64,000 bases of DNA from positions 310,001 through 374,000 of the forward strand of contig NZ_KB894097.1 of NCBI RefSeq assembly GCF_000374305.1. The letters are read 5' to 3'. Both the position numbers and the translations under genes were made by a program. Positions 1 through 8,213 of the stretch are shown here, piece by piece. The DNA is from Actinomadura flavalba DSM 45200. Lineage in GTDB: Bacteria; Actinomycetota; Actinomycetes; Streptosporangiales; Streptosporangiaceae. Each line of letters starts with the position of its first letter. Within the stretch, counting starts at the first letter, position 1. The notes below the pieces were generated by a model, which searched no databases, had not been told where the DNA came from, and saw only the letters and a list, made by a program, of their open reading frames with translations.

Positions 1-534
1 CGCCCACAGCATCCGCCGGAACGTCTCGGCGGGGTCGGCGCCCAGCTCCGCCTCGGGCACGTCCGGCCGCTGGAAGTGCACCATGTAGAACCCGTCGCCG
101 AGCAGGCGCCGCAGCGACTCCACCGGCGGGCGGGCCGAGCGCGGCCGGTGCGGCACCGACAGCGCCGCGACGCCGCGCACCCGGTCGGGCCGGAGCTGCG
201 CGGCGCCCCACGCGACCGGCGCGCCCCAGTCGTGCCCGACGACCACGGCGGGCTCGGCGCCGTACGCGTCGATGAGCCCGACGGCGTCGCCCACCAGGTG
301 CAGCAGCGTGTACTGGGCGGCGTCGGCCGGGCCGCCGGTGCGGGCGTAGCCGCGCTGGTCGGGCGCGACCGCGCGGTACCCGGCGTCGGCGAGCGCCGTG
401 AGCTGGTGCCGCCACGAGTACCAGCACTCGGGGAAGCCGTGCAGCAGCAGGACGAGCGGCCCCTCCCCCGCCTCGGCGACGTGCATCTTCAACCCGCTCG
501 CGGACCGGACGGTACGGTGCGTGATCTCGGTCAT
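1..534 (-). CDS. alpha/beta hydrolase, epoxide hydrolase-like (C-terminus outside window)
   Basis: The first 178 codons of a minus-strand gene run off the left edge, so the 3' part is missing. The start is the ATG at 534 (MTEITHRTV). Two landmarks of the epoxide hydrolase branch of the alpha/beta hydrolase fold are present: the oxyanion-hole motif HGFPE at residues 32-36 followed by CWYSW, and the nucleophile elbow GHDWG at 100-104. Asp102 is the expected nucleophile in place of the serine of esterases. The Asp/His of the charge relay would lie in the missing part. Such enzymes are cytoplasmic and open epoxides or dehalogenate. The substrate cannot be read from sequence, and haloalkane dehalogenase is the main alternative. 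Confidence 0.85.
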   Translation of the reverse strand, partial: MTEITHRTVRSASGLKMHVAEAGEGPLVLLLHGFPECWYSWRHQLTALADAGYRAVAPDQRGYARTGGPADAAQYTLLHLVGDAVGLIDAYGAEPAVVVGHDWGAPVAWGAAQLRPDRVRGVAALSVPHRPRSARPPVESLRRLLGDGFYMVHFQRPDVPEAELGADPAETFRRMLWA

Positions 535-691
535 CCCGGGAGCCTCCCTCTACGGCGCGCGCCTCACGCTAACGACCGCGCCGCGGCCGCGTACGGGCGG
601 GTGCGCCCCGGGCTCGGCGCGGCGCTCGACACCGGCGACGCGCAGCGACGACCGCGTCGCGCGCCGCGTGCGCCCGCCCGTCGGCAGGACC

Positions 692-857
692 AGCGGGTCA
701 CCCGCCGCGTCGAGCGGGCGGTCGTCGCGGCGATCCGGGCTAGCCGGGCCGGGTCCAGGCGAGCAGGTCGTCGAAGCGGGTCACCCGCCGCGTCGAGCGG
801 GCGGTCGTCGCGGCGATCCGGGCTAGCCGGGGCGGGTCCAGGCGAGCAGGTCGTCGA
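692..857. repeat. 83-bp tandem direct duplication covering the 3' end of the PHP gene
   Basis: Positions 692-774 and 775-857 are two head-to-tail copies, 83 bp each, with one mismatch (c at 749 against g at 832). The right copy holds the last codons and TAG stop of the neighbouring PHP-domain gene. The left copy is a non-coding duplicate of that tail, including the codons for DDLLAWTRPG. Eighty-three is not a multiple of three, and the duplicate lies outside the frame after the stop. It fills most of the 288-bp gap between the PHP gene and the hydrolase; nothing else is seen there. Confidence 0.9.
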
Positions 858-1848
858 GCGGCAGCGCGTTGACGAGGTGGTCGGCGGTGACGCCCGAGCG
901 GGCGGCGCGTTCGCAGCCGAGCACCTGCCAGTCGAGCTGTCCGGGGGCGTGCGCGTCGGAGTCGATCGAGAACCGGCAGCCCGCCTCCAGCGCGAGCCGG
1001 ATCAGCCGTTTGGGCGGGTCCTGCCGGTCGGGGCGGGAGTTGATCTCCACGGCGGTGTCGTAGGCCGCGCACGCCGCGAACACCAGCTCGGCGTCGAACT
1101 GCGACTCGGGCCGCTTCCCGCCGCGCCGCCCGCCCGCCTGGACGACGCGTCCGGTGCAGTGGCCGAGGACGTTGACGCGCGGGTTCCGCACCGCCTCGAC
1201 CATGCGCTCGGTCATCGGCACCCGGTCCATCCGGAGCTTGGAGTGGACGCTGGCGACGACGACGTCCAGCCGGTCCAGCAGGTCGGCGTCCTGGTCGAGC
1301 GAGCCGTCGTCCAGAATGTCCACCTCGATCCCCGTGAGGACGCGGAACGGCGCCAACTCCTCGTTGAGCGCCGCGACGACGTCGAGCTGGCGGCGCAGCC
1401 GGTCGGCCGAAAGGCCGTTCGCGACCGTCAGCCGGGGTGAATGGTCGGTCAGCGCCCAGTACTCGTGGCCGAGGTCGCGGGCGGCGCGGGCCATCTCCTC
1501 GATCGGGGCGCCGCCGTCCGACCAGTCGCTGTGGGCGTGCAGATCTCCGCGCAGGGCCGCGCGCAGCTCCGCCGTCGCGGCGTCGATGGGCCGACCCGCC
1601 GTGTCCTCCAGGCGGCGCAGGTAGTTGGGCGTCTCGCCGCGCAGCGCCTCCTCGATGACGAGCGCCGTCACCTTCCCCACGTCCGGGAGCGAGGCGAGCG
1701 TGCCGTCGGCGGCGTGCCGGGCCAGCTCGCCGGGCGGCAGTTCCCGCACGCGGTCGCGGGCGCGCCGGAACGCCCGCACGCGGTACGTCGGCTCGCCCGC
1801 GCGTTCGAGCAGGAACGCGATGCGCCGCAGCGCCTCATCCGGGTCCAC
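823..1848 (-). CDS. PHP domain phosphoesterase with N-terminal helix-hairpin-helix
   Basis: A 341-residue protein that starts at GTG 1848. Residues 1-85 look like the helix-hairpin-helix region of DNA polymerase X proteins (LPDVGKVTALVIEE at 54-67). From about residue 100 a PHP metal-dependent phosphoesterase domain follows: GDLHAHSDWSDGG gives the HxH pair at 104 and 106, then EYWALTDHSPRL and, near the end, FSIDSDAHAPGQL. There is no nucleotidyltransferase domain between them. This architecture is usually annotated as a PHP domain-containing or histidinol-phosphatase-like protein. Function is inferred as metal-dependent phosphate ester hydrolysis, possibly on DNA ends. The 3' end is duplicated in tandem just downstream. 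Confidence 0.85.
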   Translation of the reverse strand: MDPDEALRRIAFLLERAGEPTYRVRAFRRARDRVRELPPGELARHAADGTLASLPDVGKVTALVIEEALRGETPNYLRRLEDTAGRPIDAATAELRAALRGDLHAHSDWSDGGAPIEEMARAARDLGHEYWALTDHSPRLTVANGLSADRLRRQLDVVAALNEELAPFRVLTGIEVDILDDGSLDQDADLLDRLDVVVASVHSKLRMDRVPMTERMVEAVRNPRVNVLGHCTGRVVQAGGRRGGKRPESQFDAELVFAACAAYDTAVEINSRPDRQDPPKRLIRLALEAGCRFSIDSDAHAPGQLDWQVLGCERAARSGVTADHLVNALPLDDLLAWTRPG

Positions 1849-1918
1849 GTCCGTGACCTACCCAGGTATGACGCCGGCATCGCACCCAGGGGTCATTCGC
1901 CGTCGGCGCCCGGCTCTC

Positions 1919-1924
1919 TAGCCT
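1919..1924 (+). promoter_or_regulatory. candidate -10 box for a leaderless kinase transcript
   Basis: TAGCCT ends six bases before the ATG at 1931, the geometry expected if transcription begins at or next to the start codon. No Shine-Dalgarno sequence lies between. No convincing -35 is seen, so this is a pattern-based guess. Confidence 0.3.
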
Positions 1925-1930
1925 GGGCCC

Positions 1931-3196
1931 ATGACCCAAGCCGACCCCCGCGTGCGGGACATGCTGCTCGGCGGCCTGGCCGCCGCCGCGGCGACCGGGC
2001 GGGCCGATCCCGCGCCGCTCGACCGGCCCTGGCCGTCCTGGCTGCGCTGGACGCGGCGTGTCGGCGTCGGACGGCTGCCGTTCGGCCTCGTCGTCACCGC
2101 CGTCGCCGCCCTCATCGCCGTCGGCGCCACGGCGGGCACGTTCTCGCTGCTCCGCACCGAGATCCCCGGCGCCGGGCCGAGGACGCTGCTGCTCATCTCC
2201 GTCGTCAGCGCCGCGCCGCTCGTGCTCGTCGAGCGGCATCCGCTCGGGGCGTGGCGGTGCGTCTTCGCCGGCATGGCGTTCGTGACCGTCGGGGACCGGC
2301 TGACCGTGCCGTTCGTGCCCGCCGCGTCCCTCGTCGCGGTCACCGCGCTGTTCGCCGTCGCGCTGCGCTGCCGCCTCGACATCACGGTCGGCGCCACGCT
2401 GATCTCGATCGCCGGGGCATGGGTCAAGGGCGCGCCGGTCCTCGGGGCCGCGCTGCTCGTCCTGCTGCCCGTGCTCGCCGGGGCCGTGCTGCGCGTCCGG
2501 CGGACGTCCGGCGCCCGCCTCGCCGCCCAGGAGCGCCGCCACCAGGAGGCCGAGGCCGTCCTGACCGAGCGGCAGCGGATCGCCCGCGAGCTGCACGACG
2601 TCGTCGCCCACCACATGTCCATGATCGCAATCCAGGCGGAGGCGGCGCCCTACAAGGTCACCGGCCTGCCCGCCGAGACGCGCGGCGACCTCGCCGAGAT
2701 CCGCGCCACCGCGCTCGACGCCCTGGTCGAGATGCGCCGCGTCCTCGGCGTGCTGCGCTCGGAGGACGGCGCCCAGACCGCGCCGCAGCCCGGCCTCGAC
2801 CGGCTCGGCGACCTCGTCGAGGGCGCGCGCGGGACGGGCCTCACCGTCCGCGCCGAGACCTCCGGCGACCTGGCGTCCCTGCCGCCCGGCATCGGCCTCA
2901 CCGCCTACCGGATCACGCAGGAGGCGCTCAGCAACGTCATGCGGCACGCCCCCGGCGCGCTGGTCGACCTGCGCGCCGAGCACCGCGCCGGGACGCTGAC
3001 GCTCAGCGTCGTCAACGGGCCCGCCGAGACCGGCCGCGCCCGCACGCCCTCGCCGCCCGGCGCCGGGCACGGGCTCGTCGGCATGCGCGAGCGCGCGTCG
3101 ATGCTCGGGGGCACCCTCACCGCCGCCGCCACCGACGCGGGAGGATTCGGCGTGACCGCGACATTGCCCGTGCCCGGACCAGGAGAAACCGCGTGA
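1931..3196 (+). CDS. sensor histidine kinase of the DesK/NarX (HisKA_3) type
   Basis: A 421-residue membrane kinase. Hydrophobic segments lie at about 51-74, 84-100, 112-130, 131-147 and 167-188, which suggests an intramembrane-sensing N-terminus with no large extracellular domain. The dimerisation and phosphoacceptor segment IARELHDVVAHHMSMI carries the phosphorylatable His222. The ATPase N-box is QEALSNVMRHAPGA, with glycine-rich GHGLVGMRERA further on. The stop overlaps the start of the response regulator gene by four bases (GTGA), so the two form one translational unit. The signal is unknown. It was probably transcribed without a leader. Confidence 0.93.
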   Translation: MTQADPRVRDMLLGGLAAAAATGRADPAPLDRPWPSWLRWTRRVGVGRLPFGLVVTAVAALIAVGATAGTFSLLRTEIPGAGPRTLLLISVVSAAPLVLVERHPLGAWRCVFAGMAFVTVGDRLTVPFVPAASLVAVTALFAVALRCRLDITVGATLISIAGAWVKGAPVLGAALLVLLPVLAGAVLRVRRTSGARLAAQERRHQEAEAVLTERQRIARELHDVVAHHMSMIAIQAEAAPYKVTGLPAETRGDLAEIRATALDALVEMRRVLGVLRSEDGAQTAPQPGLDRLGDLVEGARGTGLTVRAETSGDLASLPPGIGLTAYRITQEALSNVMRHAPGALVDLRAEHRAGTLTLSVVNGPAETGRARTPSPPGAGHGLVGMRERASMLGGTLTAAATDAGGFGVTATLPVPGPGETA

Positions 3197-3849
3197 TCCG
3201 CGTCCTCATCGCCGACGACCAGGGCATGGTCCGCACCGGGTTCGGCGTGCTGCTCAACGCCCAGCCCGACATCGAGGTCGTCGGCGACGCCGCCGACGGC
3301 GCGGACGCGCTGCGGCGCGTCGCCGAACTCGCGCCCGACGTCGTCCTGATGGACGTCCGCATGCCCGTCATGGACGGCCTGGAGGCCACCCGGCGGCTGC
3401 TGGCCGGCGGTTCCGGGCCGAAGGTCCTCATGCTCACCACGTTCGACCTCGACGACTACGTCTACGAGGCGCTGCGCGCCGGGGCCAGCGGCTTCCTGCT
3501 CAAGGACGCCTCGGCCGCCGAACTCGCCGACGCCGTCCGGGTCGTCGCGGCCGGGGACGCGCTGCTGTCCCCGTCCGTCACGCGCCGCCTCATCGCCGAG
3601 TTCGCCCGGCTCGGCGGGCCCCGCGCCCCGTCCCGCGCCCGTCTGGACGAGCTGACCGAGCGCGAGACCGAGGTCCTCGGCCACGTCGCCCGGGGCCTGT
3701 CGAACACCGAGATCGCGACGACGCTGGTGGTGGCCGAGCAGACCGTGAAGACGCACTTCGGCCGGATTCTGATGAAACTCGACCTGCGCGACCGACCCCA
3801 GGCGATCGTGTACGCCTACGAAGTGGGCCTCGTCCGCCCCGGCGACTGA
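3193..3849 (+). CDS. response regulator, NarL/LuxR family
   Basis: A 218-residue partner of the upstream kinase, starting at GTG 3193 inside the kinase stop. The receiver domain begins VIRVLIADDQ, with the acidic pocket at residues 8-9 and the phosphoacceptor Asp54 in VLMDVRMP; the conserved Lys is in FLLKDAS. The C-terminal LuxR-type helix-turn-helix runs from LTERETEVL to LDLRDRPQAIVYAYE. It should be a cytoplasmic DNA-binding activator. The target is unknown. The nearest downstream gene is 0.8 kb away beyond a minisatellite, so autoregulation or a remote regulon is as likely as local control. Confidence 0.93.
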   Translation: MIRVLIADDQGMVRTGFGVLLNAQPDIEVVGDAADGADALRRVAELAPDVVLMDVRMPVMDGLEATRRLLAGGSGPKVLMLTTFDLDDYVYEALRAGASGFLLKDASAAELADAVRVVAAGDALLSPSVTRRLIAEFARLGGPRAPSRARLDELTERETEVLGHVARGLSNTEIATTLVVAEQTVKTHFGRILMKLDLRDRPQAIVYAYEVGLVRPGD

Positions 3850-3966
3850 CCGACCGCTCCGTACGCCGCGCCACCGTCGTCGGCACCCACCGCCTTCACC
3901 TCCAGCGGCTCCTCGCCGCGGCGGATCGCCGTCGGCGCCCGGCACGAGCACGCCGCCCGTTCCCCC

Positions 3967-4520
3967 GCCTGCACCAAGAGCGGGAACCGCGCGACCACCT
4001 GCGCCGAGCGCGAGCCCGCCTGCGCTAAGAGCGGGAACCATGCGGCCGCCTGCACCGAGAGCAAGACCGGCTGCGCCGAGCGCGGGAGCCATGCGACCGC
4101 CTGCGCCGAGCGCGAGCCCGGCTGCGCCGAGCGCGGGAGCCATGCGACCGCCTGCGCCGAGCGCGAGCCCGGCTGTGCCGAGCGCGGGAGCCATGCGACC
4201 GCCGAGCACGAGCCCGCCTGCGCCGAGAGCGGGAACCATGCGGCCGCCTGCACCGAGCGCGAGCCCGGCTGCACCAAGAGCGGGAACCGCGCGACCGGCT
4301 GCGCCGAGCGCGAGCCCGCCTGCGCTAAGAGCGGGAGCCATGCGGCCGCCTGCGCCGAGCGCGAGCCCGGCTGTGCCGAGCGCGGGAGCCATGCGGCAGG
4401 CTGCGCCGAAAGCAAGATCGCCTGCGCCAAGAGCGGGAACCGTGCGGCCACCTGCGCCGGGAGCGAGCCCGGCTGTGTCAAGAGCGGGAACGTGCGACCG
4501 GCTGCGCCGGGAGCGAGAGC
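3967..4520. repeat. 51-bp minisatellite, 11 units, intergenic
   Basis: Eleven contiguous imperfect units of 51 bp begin at 3967; one internal unit near 4201 is shortened and the last is one base short. Each unit is made of two related halves, (g)gctgcgccgagcgcgag and gcgccgagcgcgggagccatg. Because the period is 17 codons, several frames stay open on both strands. The plus strand gives repeats of MRPPAPSASPAAPSAGA. No gene start with a credible ribosome site precedes it, so I treat it as non-coding. The rest of the 815-bp gap (3850-4664) holds only the leader of the next gene. Confidence 0.9.
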
Positions 4521-4664
4521 GAGAGCCGTGGCGTGCGGCCAGTCCGGTAGGCGTCATACCCGGGTCCTATGGCCGAAGGCGGCTCCCTGGGTTGATGTCC
4601 GCCATGTGCCGATCTTTCTACCGTCCTGGTACCGGCAACCGCCTGACCAGGAAGGACACCCACG

Positions 4665-6200
4665 ATGCGCAGGTTCGCAGCGACGGCGATGCTCACGGCC
4701 ACCGCCGTCGGCACCGCGCTCGCCCCCGCCCCCGCGCCGTATGCGGCGCCCACCGTCACCGCCGCCTCCGGCCTGACGTCCGCCGCTCTCCCCGCCCGCT
4801 ACGCGGCGGTCCGCGCCGACATCGCCGCCGCGCACGCGACGGCGGTACGCCTCGGCGACGACGACCGCGCCGCCGCCCTCGCCCGCCTGCTCACCCCGGG
4901 CCGCACCTTCCTCGCCTTCGACGCCCGCCGCACCGGCCGGGCCGTCGAAGTCCACGGCGACCTGACCCGAGCCCGCCGCATCGCCGTCCTCGTCCCCGGC
5001 GCCGACAGCACCCTCACCAACTTCGACGCCCCCAAATGGCCCGGCGCCGCCGCCCGAACCCTCACCCAAGCCCTCAAAGCACCCCCAAGCCACACCGACA
5101 CCCACACCCCGGCCCCCACGACGCCGCCCCTCCCGACCACACCACCCACCGACACCCAACCCCCCAATCCGATCGCCTCCCCCACCCCACGACACACCCC
5201 GACGCAGAAGCCGCCCAACCGAACGCGCGAGCCCACCAGAAGCCCAGCCACACACCCGACACACGAACTCGGGCAATCTCCCACCAGCGAACCGACCACA
5301 CGCACGACGCACGAACCGAGCCCGACGCGCGAATTCAGGCGGTCTGCCCCCAGGGAAGCGGCCACACGCACGGCACACGGACCGAGCGTTACCCGACGGC
5401 TCGGGCAATCTGCCATCACGGAACCGGCAACGCGCACGGCACGCGGACCGAGCCCTACGCGCCAAATCGGGCGATCTGCCGCCAGGGAACCGGCCGTGCG
5501 CATGGCGCATGGGTCGAGCCCTACGCGCGGGCTCGGGCGATCTGTCGGCGGGAGACCGGTCGTGCGCGCGGCGCATGGATCGAGTGCTGTGCGTGGGGTC
5601 GGGCGGTCTGGCTTCAGGGGTCCGGTTGCGCGCACGGTTCGTGGAGTGGGTCCTGCGTCTGGGCTCGGGGGGTCTTCGGGTGTGGCGGTGATCGCGTGGC
5701 TCGGGTATGACTCGCCCTCGACGCTCGGGGCGGGGGTGCTGACCACCGGACGCGCCGACGACGGCGCGCGGGCGCTGCGCGGGCTGCTGGACGGGCTGCG
5801 GACGGTGAACCCCCGCGCCACCGTCGCGTTGCTGTGCCACAGCTACGGGACGGTCGTGTGCGCGCGGACCCGTCCGGGACCGGCCGTCACCGACATCGCG
5901 TTGTACGGCAGCCCCGGCGTCCCCGCCGCCCACGCGTCCGACGTGAGCGCGACCGCGCGCGTCTGGGCCGGTCGGGCGCGCGGCGACTGGACCGCCTACG
6001 TCCCCAAGGTCCGCGTCGCCGGTATCGGTCTCGGCGGCGACCCGGGCCGTCCCGCCTTCGGCGCCCTGCCGCTGGCCCTCGGCGGCGGAACGCACAGCGG
6101 CTACCTCCTGCCCGGCTCCGCCGCCCTCCCGGCGTTGCTCCAGGTCACCGTCGGCGCCGTGAACAGCGTCCGAACGGCGAACACGCCGTCCCCGCACTGA
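4665..6200 (+). CDS. secreted DUF1023-type alpha/beta hydrolase with an internal repeat insertion
   Basis: A 511-residue exported protein. Start ATG 4665 follows AGGAAGGA (4649-4656). Residues 1-28 form a signal peptide (RRF, then a hydrophobic stretch, then APYAA). The hydrolase fold begins near residue 40 and has ARRIAVLVPGADSTL, then is broken at about residue 120 by some 200 residues of Pro/Thr and then Arg/Ser repeats. It resumes with AVIAWLGYDSPS. The nucleophile elbow reads CHSYG (VALLCHSYGTVVCA), not GxSxG, and the late histidine is in GGTHSGYLLPGS. The repeat-free paralogue at 8214 shows what the intact domain looks like. Whether the interrupted protein still folds is unknown. Confidence 0.8.
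   Translation: MRRFAATAMLTATAVGTALAPAPAPYAAPTVTAASGLTSAALPARYAAVRADIAAAHATAVRLGDDDRAAALARLLTPGRTFLAFDARRTGRAVEVHGDLTRARRIAVLVPGADSTLTNFDAPKWPGAAARTLTQALKAPPSHTDTHTPAPTTPPLPTTPPTDTQPPNPIASPTPRHTPTQKPPNRTREPTRSPATHPTHELGQSPTSEPTTRTTHEPSPTREFRRSAPREAATRTAHGPSVTRRLGQSAITEPATRTARGPSPTRQIGRSAAREPAVRMAHGSSPTRGLGRSVGGRPVVRAAHGSSAVRGVGRSGFRGPVARTVRGVGPASGLGGSSGVAVIAWLGYDSPSTLGAGVLTTGRADDGARALRGLLDGLRTVNPRATVALLCHSYGTVVCARTRPGPAVTDIALYGSPGVPAAHASDVSATARVWAGRARGDWTAYVPKVRVAGIGLGGDPGRPAFGALPLALGGGTHSGYLLPGSAALPALLQVTVGAVNSVRTANTPSPH
5240..5690 (+). repeat. 66-bp intragenic repeats inside the DUF1023 hydrolase
   Basis: About six contiguous, diverged 66-bp units encode 22-residue repeats with the pattern TRTAHGPSxTRxLGQSA followed by a five-residue tail such as ITEPA. 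They sit in frame between the first strands of the hydrolase domain and its nucleophile elbow. A less ordered Pro/Thr/His-rich stretch precedes them (about 5080-5240). Base composition shifts along the array, from very C-rich at the 5' side to G-rich at the 3' side. Confidence 0.8.
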
Positions 6201-6243
6201 CCGAAACGCCCCCGAACGCCCGTCTTCCGAACGGAGATCAGCC

Positions 6244-7932
6244 GTGGCTCACCCCTCCGGCCGAGCAAGCGACCGGCCGACCACCGCGCCGCCGCTCAGC
6301 GCCGTACGCGACCGTCCCCCGATCGACCAGCCCGCCACGGACTCCGGCACCAGACGCGCCCACCGGCCGCACGCCGATCGGCAACCCGTGCACAGCGAAC
6401 CCGCAGCCCCACCCGGCGCCGTCCTCGCGGGCCCGGCCCACCCCGGCCGGACACCCGCCGGAAGCAAACCCACGGCGACACCCGGCGTCATCCGGCGGCT
6501 GCGCGGTGAGCGGCTGCCCCGCAGATCCACCGGAGAGCTCGTCCAGCGGGCGCGCGGTGAACGGCTGCCCCGCAGATCCGCCGGAGGGCTCATCCGGCGG
6601 CTGCGCCGTGGGGGTCTCGGCGGAGGGCTCATCCGGCGGGTACGCGGTGATCGGCGGCCCGACAGATCCACCGGGGGATTCGTCCAGCGGGTACGCGGTG
6701 ATCGGCGGCCCGACAGATCCACCGGAGGGCTCATCCAGCGCGTGCGCGGTGATCGGCGGCCCGACAGATCCACCGGAGGGCTCATCCAGCGGGCACGCGG
6801 TGAGCGGCTGCCCGGCAGATCCGCCGGGGGGTTCGTCAGGCGGGTGGGGGACGCGACGCCCGACGGGCGGGAGCGGTCCGTGGATGCGTTGCGGTTCTTC
6901 GCGATCCTCGGCGTCGTGCTCGGGCACTGGTGCGTCACCGCGCTCACGACCGTGGACGGCACGCTGCGCAGCGCCGGTCCGCTCGCGGCGATGCCGCACC
7001 TCGCGCCGCTCACCTGGGTGTTCCAGACCCTCGCGGTCTTCTTCCTGGCGGGCGGTTACGGCGCCGCGCGCGGATACCGGCCCGGGACGCCCTGGCGGGA
7101 GTTCGCGTCCGCGCGGCTGGCGCGGCTCGCGCGTCCCGTTCCCGCGCTCCTCCTCGCGTGGACGCCCGCGCTGCTCGTCCTGGCGTGGGCCGGGCAGCCG
7201 TACGGATCGCTGCGGACGATCGCCAAACTCGTCGTGAGCCCGCTGTGGTTCCTCGCCGTCTACGCCGTTCTGGTGGCGCTGACGCCGCTCGTCGTGCGCG
7301 CCTGGCGACGGTTCGGGCTCTGGACGGTCGCCGCGTGCGTCGCCGCTACCGCCGTCCTCGACGTCGCCGCCCCGAGCCAGGCGAGCTGGGGCACGCTGCT
7401 GACCGGCTGGCTCGTCCCGTTCACGCTCGGCGTCGCCTGGGCCTGCGGTGGCCTCGACGGGCGCCGTGTTCCGGCGGTGCTGCTCGTCGGCGGCACCGTC
7501 GCCACCGCCGCGCTGCTGATCACCGGCGCCTATCCCGCGAGCATGGTCGGCGTCCCGGGCGAGGCCGTCTCCAACCTCAACCCGCCGACGCTGGCCGCCG
7601 TCACGTTCGGCCTCGCCCAGACCGGCCTCGCGCTGCTGCTGCGCGGCCCGCTCACCCGCTGGACCCGCCGCCCCCGCGTCTGGGCGACCGTCGCCCTGGC
7701 CAACCTCACCGCCATCACGATCTTCCTCTGGCACCAGACGGCCCTCTTGACCGTCACCCTGCTGACCCTCCCGATCTTCGGCCCCCTCCCCGGCCTCCAC
7801 ACCCCTCCCACCGACGCCACCTGGATCACCGCCCGCGCCCTCTGCCTCCCCGCCTTCGCCCTGACCCTCCTGCTGTTCCTCACCACGTCGCACCACGCCA
7901 CCAACCGAACCAACAAGGCCCAAGCGAACTAA
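6244..7932 (+). CDS. acyltransferase 3 family membrane protein with repetitive N-terminus
   Basis: A 562-residue protein from GTG 6244, preceded by GGAG at 6233-6236. The first 205 residues are hydrophilic and Arg-rich, and residues 84-199 are built from 17-residue repeats. The acyltransferase 3 domain starts with RSVDALRFFAILGVVLGHW at about 211-229. That His is the conserved catalytic histidine of the family, and roughly ten transmembrane helices follow, including IFLWHQTALL. Members move acyl groups onto sugars, lipids or antibiotics at the cytoplasmic membrane. The acceptor is unknown. A start much closer to the domain is possible, in which case the repeat would be untranslated, but the ribosome site favours 6244. 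Confidence 0.8.
   Translation: MAHPSGRASDRPTTAPPLSAVRDRPPIDQPATDSGTRRAHRPHADRQPVHSEPAAPPGAVLAGPAHPGRTPAGSKPTATPGVIRRLRGERLPRRSTGELVQRARGERLPRRSAGGLIRRLRRGGLGGGLIRRVRGDRRPDRSTGGFVQRVRGDRRPDRSTGGLIQRVRGDRRPDRSTGGLIQRARGERLPGRSAGGFVRRVGDATPDGRERSVDALRFFAILGVVLGHWCVTALTTVDGTLRSAGPLAAMPHLAPLTWVFQTLAVFFLAGGYGAARGYRPGTPWREFASARLARLARPVPALLLAWTPALLVLAWAGQPYGSLRTIAKLVVSPLWFLAVYAVLVALTPLVVRAWRRFGLWTVAACVAATAVLDVAAPSQASWGTLLTGWLVPFTLGVAWACGGLDGRRVPAVLLVGGTVATAALLITGAYPASMVGVPGEAVSNLNPPTLAAVTFGLAQTGLALLLRGPLTRWTRRPRVWATVALANLTAITIFLWHQTALLTVTLLTLPIFGPLPGLHTPPTDATWITARALCLPAFALTLLLFLTTSHHATNRTNKAQAN
6495..6839 (+). repeat. 51-bp repeats encoding the acyltransferase N-terminus
   Basis: Seven contiguous units of 51 bp (the third shortened to 39 bp, still in frame) run from 6495 to 6839. 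They encode variants of the 17-residue unit RGDRRPDRSTGGLIQRV. The unit length equals that of the array at 3967-4520, but the sequence is unrelated. All length changes are multiples of three. Confidence 0.9.
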
Positions 7933-8213
7933 CCACCATCCCCAACCGACACCGGCGAGAGCGCAAACCGTCCATGGCACACCCAGCACGCGACCACACC
8001 ACAGGACAGACGCGCGGCCCGAGCACACCCGGCGCGCAAGCGCACGCGCCGACAGACGGCGTGCGGCATGCATGACGTGCGGACGCACGGCTGGTCCACG
8101 TGGCCCGCTCGCGTGCGGCCGGGCACGTGGCGCGTGTGGGGGTGAGGGGCGGACACACGCGGTGGTGTGCGGGTGCTCGGTCAGGTCGGTGTGTGCTGCT
8201 AGACAGTCGGAGC

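Noticed and set aside
76..1440. Plus-strand frame of 454 codons at the left end
   Set aside because: It runs antisense to the hydrolase and PHP genes and its product is Arg/Ala/Gly-rich without motifs.
2905..4557. Long minus-strand frame with GLALGAGGRMAPALG repeats
   Set aside because: It joins the antisense of the minisatellite to the antisense of the response regulator gene. It has no ribosome site and the repeat is open in several frames.
5340..5710. Alternative frames through the 66-bp repeats (RAICRQGTGRAHGAW pattern)
   Set aside because: The 66-bp period keeps all frames open; only the frame continuous with the signal peptide and hydrolase motifs is supported.
3967..6839. Possible CRISPR arrays
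   Set aside because: The repeat units are contiguous with no unique spacers, their lengths are 51 and 66 bp, and there are no cas genes.
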